Part shown: positions 23,521 through 33,300 of the stretch, one piece after another
Layout: every line of letters begins with the position of its first letter
Position numbering within the stretch: position 1 is the first letter of the stretch
Assembly (NCBI GenBank): GCA_900545535.1
Contig: UQZN01000009.1
Location: 40,128 to 104,127, forward strand
Source: an uncultured Phascolarctobacterium sp.
GTDB lineage: Bacteria; Bacillota; Negativicutes; Acidaminococcales; Acidaminococcaceae
Direction: 5' to 3'
DNA: 64,000 bases
Notes under the pieces: generated by a model
Told to the model about the DNA's origin: nothing
Seen by the model: only the letters and a program-made list of their open reading frames with translations
Database searches by the model: none
Program-made: the position numbers and the translations under genes

Positions 23521-24930
23521 TTATTTTCGCGCTTTCCGCAGCACACTGCTGTCAGCCAAATCCACGATCAAAGGCTCCAGCCCCTGACTGCGTACATAGT
23601 CCGCCCCGGCAGCCGTCGTAATTATCCTGCCGCCACACCCTAAAATCTTGCCATCTATATAGCAGACCTGTCCGCCGATGATCGTAGCAAAAGCACTGCG
23701 CCGCAGTCTGTCAACGATCGTAATATCGGCATCCCAGCCTGCTGCCAAACTGCCTTTATTCGTCAATCCCAACATCTGTGCCGGCAAGTAGCTGATCTTC
23801 GCCACCAGCTCCTGCAGCGTCAGTCCACCCAGATCTACTAAAGCAAGATCAGCCGGCAGCAGCACGTTTCGGGGAATACCACCGCCGTCGGTACTGATCG
23901 CGTCCACGATAAAACCACCGTCAGCCTTTTTGGCCGTTGCCAGCCGTACCCGTGGCCCTACAGGGTTGACTGCAAAACTGACGGATACCAGTGTTTTCTG
24001 CTCAAGCCAATAATCCCTGGCCGGCTCACCCATCAGCAAAGTCATTTCCTGTCCCTGCGGATAGTTGACCTGTGCCCAGCCGGCCAGAAGCGCAGCCTCC
24101 ATTCCTGCCTCATCCTCAGTAAAGCCGCCGGTTTTCAGGCAGCGGCGGGTAACCATACTCCCCGGCAGACCATCAATGATTTCGGCACTGGTACCATTGA
24201 GCGGTGATAAATATGACTCGCAGGAAATATTGGGGTTGTCCATCAATGCTTTAAGGGCCAGCTCAGTTTCTTCCGTTTCCGGCCGTACCGTGCCGCGGCA
24301 ATAAGCGTTAATATGTGCTAAATGCAGGGGATTGCCGTCTGCCAGCTCCACAGCCTCCAACATCCCTTCAATATTGGAACCATGCTCGGCCGTACCGGCG
24401 TGAAAAGCCGTATACGCTCCCATGTCTGCCGCTGTCTTGATCGCTCTGGCCGTCGCCGCCACCGTCAGTGGATAATGACCTCCCAGCAGCTTAATGCCTA
24501 AAGACCCCTGCCGCAGGACCCGCTCCAGCAACTCCTGCAGTTCTGCTGCCGAAGGATCGGCAGTGCTGACAGTATGTCCAGGCCGCACATATTCTATCGT
24601 CGCCAGATTGAGCCCCACACCATAGTCACGTGCCAGCTCCAACACACTGGTCCCCGGTCCCGACATATCCAAAGCACTGGTCACACCGGCCTTGATCAGC
24701 ATCGCATGAGCATAGCTGCCGCCCAGCCAGGCCGAAGCATGTACATGAGAATCCACCAGTCCTGGCAGTATCAGCTTCCCTGACGCATCGATTTCCTGCG
24801 CCGCACTGCCGCTGATACTGCTTTCGACAGCCGTCACCAGACCGTTTTGCACCGCCACATCAAAATAACCTTCACGTCCTGTTGCATAATCTACCACATA
24901 CCCGTTTTTGACCAGTAAATCATATCGCAT
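23521..24930 (-). CDS. amidohydrolase family protein (dihydroorotase/D-aminoacylase-like)
   Basis: The ATG at 24930 with GAGGGAGGGG upstream gives 469 residues. The fold is the metal-dependent amidohydrolase barrel: YDLLVKNGYVVDYATGREGYFDVAV, the metal motif LVDSHVHAS, further ligands in AFHAGTAEHG and LAHINAY, and a C-terminal LAAGWDADITIVD. It hydrolyses a C-N bond of unknown substrate. It stands between NhaC and serC and is not clearly in an operon with either. Confidence 0.85.
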   Translation of the reverse strand: MRYDLLVKNGYVVDYATGREGYFDVAVQNGLVTAVESSISGSAAQEIDASGKLILPGLVDSHVHASAWLGGSYAHAMLIKAGVTSALDMSGPGTSVLELARDYGVGLNLATIEYVRPGHTVSTADPSAAELQELLERVLRQGSLGIKLLGGHYPLTVAATARAIKTAADMGAYTAFHAGTAEHGSNIEGMLEAVELADGNPLHLAHINAYCRGTVRPETEETELALKALMDNPNISCESYLSPLNGTSAEIIDGLPGSMVTRRCLKTGGFTEDEAGMEAALLAGWAQVNYPQGQEMTLLMGEPARDYWLEQKTLVSVSFAVNPVGPRVRLATAKKADGGFIVDAISTDGGGIPRNVLLPADLALVDLGGLTLQELVAKISYLPAQMLGLTNKGSLAAGWDADITIVDRLRRSAFATIIGGQVCYIDGKILGCGGRIITTAAGADYVRSQGLEPLIVDLADSSVLRKARK

Positions 24931-25016
24931 TTGCTGCCCCTCCCTCAAACCAATTCAGGTAAAAAGTAACGCCGCCTGTTTTTGAGCAAGCAGCGTCTAC
25001 TATTTCCCGGTCAATA

Positions 25017-26102
25017 TTATTTATGTATTTTATAAAAAGCTTCCATAAATTCTGCCAGCTTCTCGCAGCCATCCAGCGGCATCGCGTTGTAGATCGAAGC
25101 TCTCAAGCCGCCAACACTGCGGTGTCCCTTCAGTCCGCCCATACCAAGCTCCTCTGCCTCGGCCGCAAAGCGTTTTTCCAGCTCTTCAGTCGGCAGGCCA
25201 AAAGTCACGTTCATCACCGAACGGCTGTCAGCCTTGGCAAAACCGCGGAAAAAGTCAGGATACATATCGATCACATCATAAACGATCTTCGCCTTCGCCG
25301 CATTACGCTGCTCCATCATCACCAGTCCGCCCTGTGCTTTCAGCCACTTGGCGACCTTGCCAACAATATAAACCGCAAAAGCCGGCGGCGTATTATACAG
25401 TGAATTGTTATTCATATGGATTTCATAATTGAGCATACTGTGCAGAGCTTTAGAACGTCCCTCAATAAATTTTCTGCGGGCAATGACCGCTACTGCGCCG
25501 GCAGGTCCGATATTCTTCTGCACACCGGCATAGATCAGCGAAAACTTCTCCGCCGGGATCGGTTTACTCAAAATATCCGAAGACATATCCGCGATCAGCG
25601 GCACCTCGCCGGTTTCAGGATAAACGCTGTATTCTGTGCCTTCGATCGTATTATTAGCCGTAATATGCAGATAAGCGCAGTTCTCCGGCAGCCTGATCTC
25701 GCCCGGCTGCGGTACCCGGTCGTACTTTTCGGCCTTGCTGCTGAAAGGAACAACGACATTGCCTACTTTTTCCGCCTCTTTGACAGCTTTATCCGAAAAA
25801 TTGCTGGTCACAGCATAAGCAGCAGTTTGCCCGGCGCCTAAAAAATTCATTGGCACCATCGAAAACTGCAAGCTGGCGCCACCGCCCATAAAGAGGACGC
25901 AATAGTCGTCGCCCAAACCCAAAAGCTCTTTGATATCGGTTTCCGCCTCGGCGTTGATCTTTTCATAAACCGGCGCACGGTGGCTCATTTCCAAAATCGA
26001 CATACCGCTGCCCTGCAGATCCAGCAGCTCGGCCTGTACCTCCTGCAGCACTTCCAGCGGCAGCATAGCCGGGCCGGCGTTAAAATTATAGATACGTTTC
26101 AT
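25017..26102 (-). CDS. serC: phosphoserine aminotransferase
   Basis: The 361-residue product begins RIYNFNAGPAMLPLEVLQEVQ and has the full SerC pattern, with the PLP-binding Lys196 in SLIYAGVQKNIGPAG and the GGLKGHRSVGGLRASIYNA end. It converts 3-phosphohydroxypyruvate and glutamate to phosphoserine, the second step of serine synthesis. The start overlaps the stop of the DUF1015 gene by one base, so the two are translationally coupled. No serA is next to it, though a D-2-hydroxyacid dehydrogenase lies at 50407. Confidence 0.97.
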   Translation of the reverse strand: MKRIYNFNAGPAMLPLEVLQEVQAELLDLQGSGMSILEMSHRAPVYEKINAEAETDIKELLGLGDDYCVLFMGGGASLQFSMVPMNFLGAGQTAAYAVTSNFSDKAVKEAEKVGNVVVPFSSKAEKYDRVPQPGEIRLPENCAYLHITANNTIEGTEYSVYPETGEVPLIADMSSDILSKPIPAEKFSLIYAGVQKNIGPAGAVAVIARRKFIEGRSKALHSMLNYEIHMNNNSLYNTPPAFAVYIVGKVAKWLKAQGGLVMMEQRNAAKAKIVYDVIDMYPDFFRGFAKADSRSVMNVTFGLPTEELEKRFAAEAEELGMGGLKGHRSVGGLRASIYNAMPLDGCEKLAEFMEAFYKIHK

Positions 26103-27352
26103 TATTCATCTTCTCCGATCAAATGCACGACCATCGCATCGCGCAGCTTAGGTTCAAACCAGGTCGATTTCGGCGGCATGATCTTACCGGCATCGGCTAC
26201 CTTGATCAGTTCCTCCATTGACGTGGGATACATGGCAAAGGCTACGCTGTAAGCACCTTCGTCTACTTTAGCCGCCAAAGCATCCAGTCCGCGGATACCA
26301 CCCATAAAATTGATACGTTCATCCGTGCGCGGATCTTTGATGCCCAAAATCGGCGCCAGCAGATTATTCTGCAATATCGAAACATCCAATGACTCGATCA
26401 CATCATCAGCAGCAAAAGTGCCTTCTTTCGCTGTCAGACGGCGCCATTTACCGGTCAGATACATGCTGAACTGATGCCGTTCTTCCGGCTTCGGTCCGCC
26501 TTCCAACTCGCTGATTTCAAATTTCTCGCCAACCTTATTCAAAAACTCCTCCATAGACAGGCCATTCAGATCTTTTACCAAACGGTTGTAGTCCATGATC
26601 TGCATCATACTGTCAGGAAAAATAACCGCTAAAAAAGTATTGTAATCTTCATTGGCACTATGCTCCGGCCTCTTACTCAGCTCGTCCGCCACCCGCATAG
26701 CCGCCGCACTCCGGTGATGGCCGTCGGCAATATACAGCGCCGGCACATCTTCAAACAGGCGGGTCAGCTCAGCGATCTCCATCAGGTTATCCACCACATA
26801 CAGAGTGTGCTGCACTCCGTCTTCCGAAGTAAAATCATATACAGGTTTTTTCGCCCCCATCAGGCTCAAAATATACGTATTGATCTCAGGCTTGCCCTTA
26901 TAAGTCAAAAAAACAGCGCCGGTCTGCGCTTCTGTAGCCAGAATATGGTTGACCCGGTCCTGCTCTTTGTCATGCCTAGTCAATTCGTGCTTTTTAATAA
27001 TATTCTCGCGGTACTCCTCTACCGATGCCGCGGCGACAAGCCCGATCTGGATATGCTGTCCCATCTGCTGACGGTAAATATAGTAGCAGGGCGTAGTATC
27101 CTTCTTCATCTGCCCGTCGGCCAGATACCTGTCAAGATTCGCTTTAGCCATTTTATAAACTGCCTGGCTGTGCGGATCGATACATTCCGACATCGTCGCT
27201 TCTGATTTTGTTACCCGCAAAAAACTCAACGGGTTCTTATTAAGTATCTGCCGCGCCTCTTCCGTATCCATCACGTCATAAGGCAAAGCGGCGATCTCGG
27301 CCGCATATTCCGGCACCGGACGCAGCCCGCAGAACGGTCTGATCTGTGTCAT
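26102..27352 (-). CDS. DUF1015 domain protein
   Basis: The 416-residue protein is a full DUF1015 member: FCGLRPVPEYAAEIAALPYDVM at the start, ALYIADGHHRSAAAMRVA in the middle and a C-terminal FAMYPTSMEELIKVADAGKIMPPKSTWFEPKL. The family has a ParB-like fold, and relatives have been linked to serine kinase activity (SbnI/SerK type), which fits its coupling to serC here. AGGAGG precedes the ATG. The enzymatic role in this organism is inferred. Confidence 0.92.
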   Translation of the reverse strand: MTQIRPFCGLRPVPEYAAEIAALPYDVMDTEEARQILNKNPLSFLRVTKSEATMSECIDPHSQAVYKMAKANLDRYLADGQMKKDTTPCYYIYRQQMGQHIQIGLVAAASVEEYRENIIKKHELTRHDKEQDRVNHILATEAQTGAVFLTYKGKPEINTYILSLMGAKKPVYDFTSEDGVQHTLYVVDNLMEIAELTRLFEDVPALYIADGHHRSAAAMRVADELSKRPEHSANEDYNTFLAVIFPDSMMQIMDYNRLVKDLNGLSMEEFLNKVGEKFEISELEGGPKPEERHQFSMYLTGKWRRLTAKEGTFAADDVIESLDVSILQNNLLAPILGIKDPRTDERINFMGGIRGLDALAAKVDEGAYSVAFAMYPTSMEELIKVADAGKIMPPKSTWFEPKLRDAMVVHLIGEDE

Positions 27353-27589
27353 CTAAAAAACCTCCTTAGCGTTGTATGTATATACAAACATCTGCTTAAA
27401 TCAAATTAGTCCTTATCTATATTATTTTACTCAGTTCTCCGTCAAAACGCAAGCGTCGCCGCAGCAAACAACGTCTCCAGACAAAAAAATTCCTGCGCCG
27501 TAATAAATATAACACTTTTCCCGGTTTCTTATCCATGCAAAATAAGTTATAATAGAAGAAGTCGTTTTAAATAAGGGGAGTGTCCATTC

Positions 27590-28300
27590 GTGTCAGCTAT
27601 AACAATCAACAGGCGTGTCCTGCAAAAACTTATTCCCATCGCCATCGGCTATCTGGCCCTTGGCATTGCCTGCGGCATCCTGGCGCAGCAGGCAGGCCTC
27701 ACCCCGCTCGAAGCCTTTGGTATGAGCGTACTGGTTTTCGCCGGCTCCGGCCAGTTCATCGGTATCGCCATGATGGCTCAGGGTGCGGCACTCGTTTCTA
27801 TCGGCCTCACTATTTTTATCGTCAATCTGCGTCATCTTCTATTCAGCTCTACGCTGATGAATTTTTTTGACGGCCGCAGCAAAAACTTTCTCATCGGTTA
27901 TGCTCATGGCATCACTGACGAAACCTTCGCCGTCAATCTGAACGCCTTTGAAACAGAGACCGCTCCCCGCTGGACAGGTGAAGAAGCACTGGGGCTCAAC
28001 GTTACCTCCTGCGCCGTCTGGTCGCTCAGCAACGCGCTTGGCTGCTATGCCGCCGCCTGGCTCAATCCGCCGACCGAACTGGTATCCTATCTGCTGATCG
28101 CCATGTTCCTCGGTATCTGGGTCAACTATCTCAGTGACCGCAAAATGATTATCACCGGCCTGATTTCCGGAGTTCTGGCGATCCTGCTTTCACAGATCGT
28201 CCCTTATAAACTGCACATCGTGCTGGCAACCCTGGCCGCCTCCGGCGCCGCCTGCTATATTACCGAACGTCATGCAGGAGGTGCCGACAATGTCCGCTGA
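27590..28300 (+). CDS. azlC: branched-chain amino acid exporter subunit AzlC
   Basis: The 236-residue protein starts with GTG after AGGGGAG and has the AzlC pattern: IGYLALGIACGILAQQAGL, FAGSGQFIGIAMMAQGA and NLRHLLFSSTLM. AzlC with AzlD forms an exporter of branched-chain and related amino acids. A TATAAT box lies at 27548-27553. The stop overlaps the azlD start. Confidence 0.93.
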   Translation: MSAITINRRVLQKLIPIAIGYLALGIACGILAQQAGLTPLEAFGMSVLVFAGSGQFIGIAMMAQGAALVSIGLTIFIVNLRHLLFSSTLMNFFDGRSKNFLIGYAHGITDETFAVNLNAFETETAPRWTGEEALGLNVTSCAVWSLSNALGCYAAAWLNPPTELVSYLLIAMFLGIWVNYLSDRKMIITGLISGVLAILLSQIVPYKLHIVLATLAASGAACYITERHAGGADNVR

Positions 28301-28613
28301 ATATATCTGGGGCGCTATTTTCATCATGATGGGCGTCACCTATATTTCCCGTATCATTCCTTTTCTGCTGCTGGCCGGCAAACCGGTGCCGCGCTGGTTC
28401 AAAACCTGGCTTACCTATGTGCCGACGGCTATTTTCGGAGCACTGGTCCTGCCCGATGTTTTTTTACCGGCCGGCAGCTTTGACCTGGGTCTGCACAACC
28501 TGTATCTCTGGTCCACTGTTATCATCTTCCCGCTGGTCTATAAAACAAAATCATTGGGGCTGGCAATAGTCAGCGGCGCAGCAGTCTTTGCACTGCTGCA
28601 GGCCGTAATCTGA
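28290..28613 (+). CDS. azlD: branched-chain amino acid exporter subunit AzlD
   Basis: I start at ATG 28290, preceded by AGGAGG inside the end of azlC; the overlap with azlC is 11 nt. The 107-residue product has four hydrophobic segments and the AzlD pattern GVTYISRIIPFLLLAGKPVP and YVPTAIFGALVLPDVF. It is the small partner of AzlC. Confidence 0.93.
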   Translation: MSAEYIWGAIFIMMGVTYISRIIPFLLLAGKPVPRWFKTWLTYVPTAIFGALVLPDVFLPAGSFDLGLHNLYLWSTVIIFPLVYKTKSLGLAIVSGAAVFALLQAVI

Positions 28614-28650
28614 TTTAAAGCTTCTATATTGTTATTAAAGGAGATCTGTT

Positions 28651-29259
28651 TTGGATATCTTTTTACAGGGGCTTACCATAGGTTTGGCTTATCTTGCCCC
28701 TATCGGTGCCCAAAATCTTTTCGTTATCAATACGGCGCTTAACGCGCCTTTAGGCACAGCCCTCGCTACAGCCGGTATCGTCGCCTGCTTCGATATCAGT
28801 CTGGCGCTGGCCTGCTTTTGGGGCATCGGCCTCATCATCGAAGACAGTCTGCTGCTGCAAAAAGCTCTGCTCTGCGGCGGCGGTCTGATTTTGCTCTATC
28901 TGGCCTGGCAGCTGATGCATGCGCAGATAGAGGCAAATGCGTCTGATGAGAACAAACCCACACTCTGGCAAACTGTTTCCCTGGCCTTTACAGTTACCTG
29001 GTTCAACCCACAGGCCGTCATCGACGGTACGCTGATGCTGGGAGCATTTCGTTCCTCATTGCCTGCCGATACCGCCACTTACTTTATCAGCGGCGTTATT
29101 ACGGCTTCCTGTCTGTGGTTTTTCATGTTGATCGGTATTTTCAAAACCTGCTGCCGCAAACTGCGTCCCTCACACCTGCAGTGGATCAACCGTATCTGCG
29201 GCGCTGTTATTTTTGTTTATGCTCTCAAACTGCTTTACATCTTTTGGCAAATGCTGTAA
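28651..29259 (+). CDS. LysE/ArgO family amino acid exporter
   Basis: The 202-residue protein begins with TTG after AAAGGAG and shows the LysE pattern: LTIGLAYLAPIGAQNLFVIN, CFDISLALACFWGIG and VTWFNPQAVIDGTLMLG, with six membrane segments. LysE/ArgO members export lysine, arginine or similar. It follows azlCD by 37 nt on the same strand, making a cluster of amino acid exporters. Confidence 0.92.
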   Translation: MDIFLQGLTIGLAYLAPIGAQNLFVINTALNAPLGTALATAGIVACFDISLALACFWGIGLIIEDSLLLQKALLCGGGLILLYLAWQLMHAQIEANASDENKPTLWQTVSLAFTVTWFNPQAVIDGTLMLGAFRSSLPADTATYFISGVITASCLWFFMLIGIFKTCCRKLRPSHLQWINRICGAVIFVYALKLLYIFWQML

Positions 29260-29272
29260 AACTGACTAAAAT

Positions 29273-29305
29273 AAAAAGCAACAGCTTTTCAGCTGTTGCT
29301 TTTTT
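29273..29305. terminator. terminator after lysE-like gene
   Basis: AAAAAGCAACAGC and GCTGTTGCTTTTT around TTTTCA, a perfect bidirectional hairpin. Confidence 0.9.
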
Positions 29306-29319
29306 GCTGCAATCAGTTA

Positions 29320-29886
29320 TTAATTTTTCCTGTAACCACACTTCGGGCAAACGCCGTTTTCATTCAGGGCAATGCCGCAGAGCGGGCAGCGATCGATTTT
29401 ATTTTTCGTTACAAACTCTGCCGAAGCAGTATTGACACCACTGACAAAAGTGATCTTGGCAATATTCAGCTTGTCCTTAAGCAGATCATAGACGATTTTG
29501 ATCATGCCTTCAACCGTCATTGTTTCTTTAGTGACCACCAGACGGCAATCAGGGTATGCAGTTGCCAGTTCTGTTTTAAAAGCAGCGCCCTTCATCTGAT
29601 TCTGCGGTGCGCCATTGCGGATGCCCTGTTTTTCGTAAACATCAAGTACGGCCGGCAGCAACGGATCATCTTCCCTCAAAATCAGCGCATGGTCAAAATT
29701 TTTTAAAACGTCCCAAGCTGTTTTTTGGATTTCGTTACAAGGGAACACCATGTTGACGCCGGGTTCAACAGAATCCTCTACTTCGATCGTCAAAATACCG
29801 GAATGTCCGTGCAGATACTGAGCTTCACCTTTAAAACCATAAAATCTGTGGGCATATTGCAGGTCTAATGTTGTGATACTTCTCAT
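29320..29886 (-). CDS. PTPS-fold (QueD-like) protein with C-terminal zinc ribbon
   Basis: I start at the ATG preceded by AGGAGG (29886), giving 188 residues. The N-terminal 160 residues resemble 6-pyruvoyl/6-carboxytetrahydropterin synthases: zinc ligands His13, His26 and His28 (YAHRF; LHGHSG), FDHALILRED and VTKETMTVEG. The usual catalytic Cys a few residues before LHGH is absent; Glu21 is near. A Cys4 zinc ribbon (C167, C170, C180, C183) is fused at the end. It may act in pterin, folate or deazapurine synthesis or do something new. A strong promoter with a palindromic spacer lies about 200 nt upstream. Confidence 0.8.
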   Translation of the reverse strand: MRSITTLDLQYAHRFYGFKGEAQYLHGHSGILTIEVEDSVEPGVNMVFPCNEIQKTAWDVLKNFDHALILREDDPLLPAVLDVYEKQGIRNGAPQNQMKGAAFKTELATAYPDCRLVVTKETMTVEGMIKIVYDLLKDKLNIAKITFVSGVNTASAEFVTKNKIDRCPLCGIALNENGVCPKCGYRKN

Positions 29887-30084
29887 ATTCCTATCCTCCT
29901 GATTATTTATATTTACGGAATAACGCGTCCGCATACGCACATGTTTAAATGCTGCTCCCTGCTGGGGATACCACAGCTCAAACTACGCTTTCTGTCTTCA
30001 GAACAAAGGTATTATATCTGCAAATCATAAATTCTACGAAAAATTTTATCTGTTCTTCCATATTTCAAGACTTATTCTAGTTAC
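29887..30084 (-). other. 200-nt leader of the PTPS-like gene
   Basis: About 200 nt separate the consensus promoter at 30085-30113 from the start codon. The leader contains a G+C-rich part near the gene (CTGTGG and CCCCAGCAG type segments) and an internal TATAAT (30011-30016, minus strand) that could be a second promoter. I recognise no known riboswitch class. Confidence 0.4.
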
Positions 30085-30113
30085 AATATAGTATATAATA
30101 CTATATTTGTCAA
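30085..30113 (-). promoter_or_regulatory. promoter with operator-like palindrome in its spacer
   Basis: On the minus strand TTGACA (30108-30113) and TATATT (30085-30090) are 17 nt apart. A perfect dyad of 10-bp arms (AATATAGTAT and ATACTATATT around ATA) occupies 30085-30107, that is the whole spacer and the -10. A repressor bound there would block RNA polymerase. Confidence 0.7.
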
Positions 30114-30253
30114 CGTTTTTCTAATATAAAATACTGATAAATAAATAAAATTCATTTTGCCAACAAAATTACTTTGTACCTTGCAGTACAACAGTTATCA
30201 ATACTAACCGGGTCTGCTGCAAATAAAAAATCTAACCGGCTTATTTCATATAA

Positions 30254-30293
30254 AAAGTACCTGATATGGCTACTCTTCCATATCAGGTACTTT
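30254..30293 (-). terminator. terminator of the autotransporter gene
   Basis: Perfect 16-bp arms AAAGTACCTGATATGG and its complement around an 8-nt loop, with T-rich sequence on the minus-strand exit side. Confidence 0.88.
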
Positions 30294-30332
30294 ATTTTTA
30301 TCTGCAATTTTGAAAAATCAATTCACAATCAC

Positions 30333-33300
30333 TTAGAATGTGAACCGTAACCCGGCGTTGAACTGCCATTCCGTACGCAAGTCGCCGCCAAAGGTTTTCA
30401 AGGCGTCAAAATACAGGTTGCTGTTTTTGGCAAGGCCCAGATTAGCCCCCAGACCTATCTCCCACCAGGTGCCGCTCATATCTGCGCTTTCCACAACAGT
30501 ACTTCTGCCGTTGTAATAGGCCGCTCCGCCGCCGCTGCCGCCAAAGTCATGCAGCAGCGAGGCTTTAAGATAAGCGTTGCCTTGACGTCCGTTCATGGTA
30601 AATTCCTTACCACTCAAAACACCTATCCGGGTCACAGCGCTGTTGACTGCGTCCTGACTGATCTCCGTACCGTTGGACATGGTATAATCGGCACTGCCGA
30701 TACGTCCCAAACTCAATTCTGCCTGCGGTTCTACAAACCAGCCGCCCTGCAGATCCTGCCTGTAACCGTATTCGGCGCTGATACCATAAGCCCAGGTATC
30801 ATAATCACCTTTTGCAGTATTACCGCTTCTGTCTACCAGCTTAAAGTCGTTGGCAAGCTTGCTACCACGGGCGATAACATCCAGATAATGGCCTTTACTG
30901 CCCAGCCAGCTGGCATATACGCCTACGCCGGTACTGCTCAGGTCGCCGCTGCCGCTGTTGTAGCCGGCATTACTGTCGATACGGTTGACGGCGATACCTG
31001 TATACAGCTTGCCGCCCTTATAATCCTGCACCTTGTCGATACCGCCCTGGAAGGCCGTATAGTCCTGGTCGAAGCTGCGGCCATACGCACTATCGGCGCT
31101 CATTTCGCCCCTGTAGTAACGGGCCCAAACGCCGCCCTCAGCAGCTTCAGGGTCACTGCGCAGGTCGCCCATGCGTTTCATCAGGTTGTTGCCTTCGATG
31201 CGCCACAGATTACCGACCGACATCTGGGCGTCAGCTGCCGTCATCACTGTTTCAGAAGCGCCCGCTTCTTCAAAATCTATTTGCGTGATCTTGACATCAT
31301 TGCCGCTCACTGCTACGGTCGGCGTTGCCAGGAATCTGGTCAGAGGGTCGTCCATTTCGCTGGCTTTGCCGACAAAGTTATTTAAGTTCTGGCCAGCAGC
31401 CAAATTAGTTACTGTCAGCACCGTCACATCACCCACAAAGCTGTCCAGCCTGCTGCCGTCAAAAGCTTTGTCGTAGCCGACAGTAATATACTGGGTTGCC
31501 GTGCTGCTGCCAGCTGCCAGGCTGTTGAAAGTAAATTTATCGGCATTATTATTATTCAAATCCGTTGCAAATTTAAAGGTATTGCTGCCCGCCAGCTGCA
31601 AAGTGCCGCCGGTAATAGTGCGGCCCACGTTTTGCCCTTCAGCTGGAGTACCAAAGCCCAAAGTCGCATTGTTCAGGTAAGTAATAACTGTATCGTCAGT
31701 AGACGTGCCGTCGCTGTTTAAAACAGCATTATCGTTAAACAGTACTGTCGCATTATCGGCATAAATGGCGTAGGCTTTCGTGCTTTGGGCATTTTCTGCT
31801 TTAGCGCCGATAGTGATCGTGCCGCCGTTACCGCCGTCAGTCTTAGCGCTCAAAGTGATCACAGCGCCCTTTTCGGCATATACGCCATAAGCTTCGGCCT
31901 GCGCGCCCTGCTGTCCGTCCTGACCTTGCTGACCGACGGTACCTGATGTACCGTCTTGACCCTTATTATTACCACTAGAATATCCATTTCCTCCAGAACC
32001 ACCCATTCCTCCTAAAGCACCAGCTCCACCAGAACCACCTGTTCCTCCACTGGCCTGAGCAGTGATGCTGTCTGCTGTCAGTATCGTAATCCCGCCGCTG
32101 CTGTGCAAGCCATAGGCCACAGCACTGCCGCCAGTACCACCAGAACCACCATCGCTGCCGTCGCCACCGTCGCCACCGTCATAACCATCGCCTAAGTTGC
32201 CAGTACTGCCGACAAAACTATTATGACCATATCCACCATATCCACCTCGGCCGCCAGCACCACCTTTCCCACCGTTGCCACCAACACCACCTGTTGCCTG
32301 AACATTGATATTCTCTGCGGTCAATATGGTGATCCCGCCGCTGCTGTGCAGACCATAGGCAGTTGCCAATCCACCAGTGCCGCCACTACCGCCCTCGGCA
32401 CCACTGCTTCCATTTTCACCAACGGTACCAGGTGCAGTCGAACTAGCACTTTTACCACTCACGCCAGCATTACCACTCCCGCCAGCAGCACCGGCACCGC
32501 CGGCACCGCCTGTTACCTCAACACTGATGCTATCGGCAGTAATAAGCGTACTACCACTGCCGTACACACCATAAGCCATTGCCTGACCGCCACTGCCACC
32601 GCTGCCGCCAACTCCGCTTTGACTACCTTGGCCACCAGTGCCACCAGTGCCACCAGTGCCGCCTGTCGCTTTAGCGCTGATACTGCCCGCAGTCACTTCT
32701 GCAACACTGCTGCTCCAAATACCATAAGCATAAGCATTGCTGCCGCTGCCACCAGTGCTGCCTTTCGCACCAGAACCGGCAACGAGGCTACTACTATAAA
32801 CCTCACTGCTGCCACCTGCACCACCGTAACCACCAACTCCGCCTGTAGCTTCTGCAGCAATACTGTCAGCTGTTATTTTCGTACTGCTGCTGCTGAACAG
32901 GCCATAAGCATGAGCTTCGCCACCAGCGCCGCCAACGCTTCCCTGGTCACCATCAGTACCATCATGCATAGAATCGTAACTACCACCAGCACCCCAACCA
33001 CCAGCACCGCCAGTCGCTGTAGCTTTAATTGCTCCTACCAACAGCTTATCCGTCAAGCCTCCTGTAACTTCAATACCTGTTGCTGAAGCCATTCCGCCCT
33101 GCCCGGCGTTAGCAACCTTAGCAGCAGCATCTTGCCTATTGGCTGTATTATTACTCCCAGCATTGCCGCCATTCCCACCAGCCGCCTTAATGGTAACATT
33201 ATTGGCCGTCAGCTGTACAACACCGCTTTCTACAAGCAGGCCCTTACCTACAGCACTGCCGCCGTCAGCGCCGTCAGTACTCATGTAATTATCACCGTGG

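Noticed and set aside
29887..30084. Known riboswitch (preQ1 or tetrahydrofolate) before the PTPS-like gene
   Set aside because: I could not match the core motifs of these classes in the leader, so only an unnamed leader is reported.
32223..33086. Long plus-strand frame of 287 residues inside the autotransporter gene
   Set aside because: It is the Thr/Ala/Ser-rich antisense translation of glycine-repeat codons; the minus-strand gene is complete with signal peptide and barrel.
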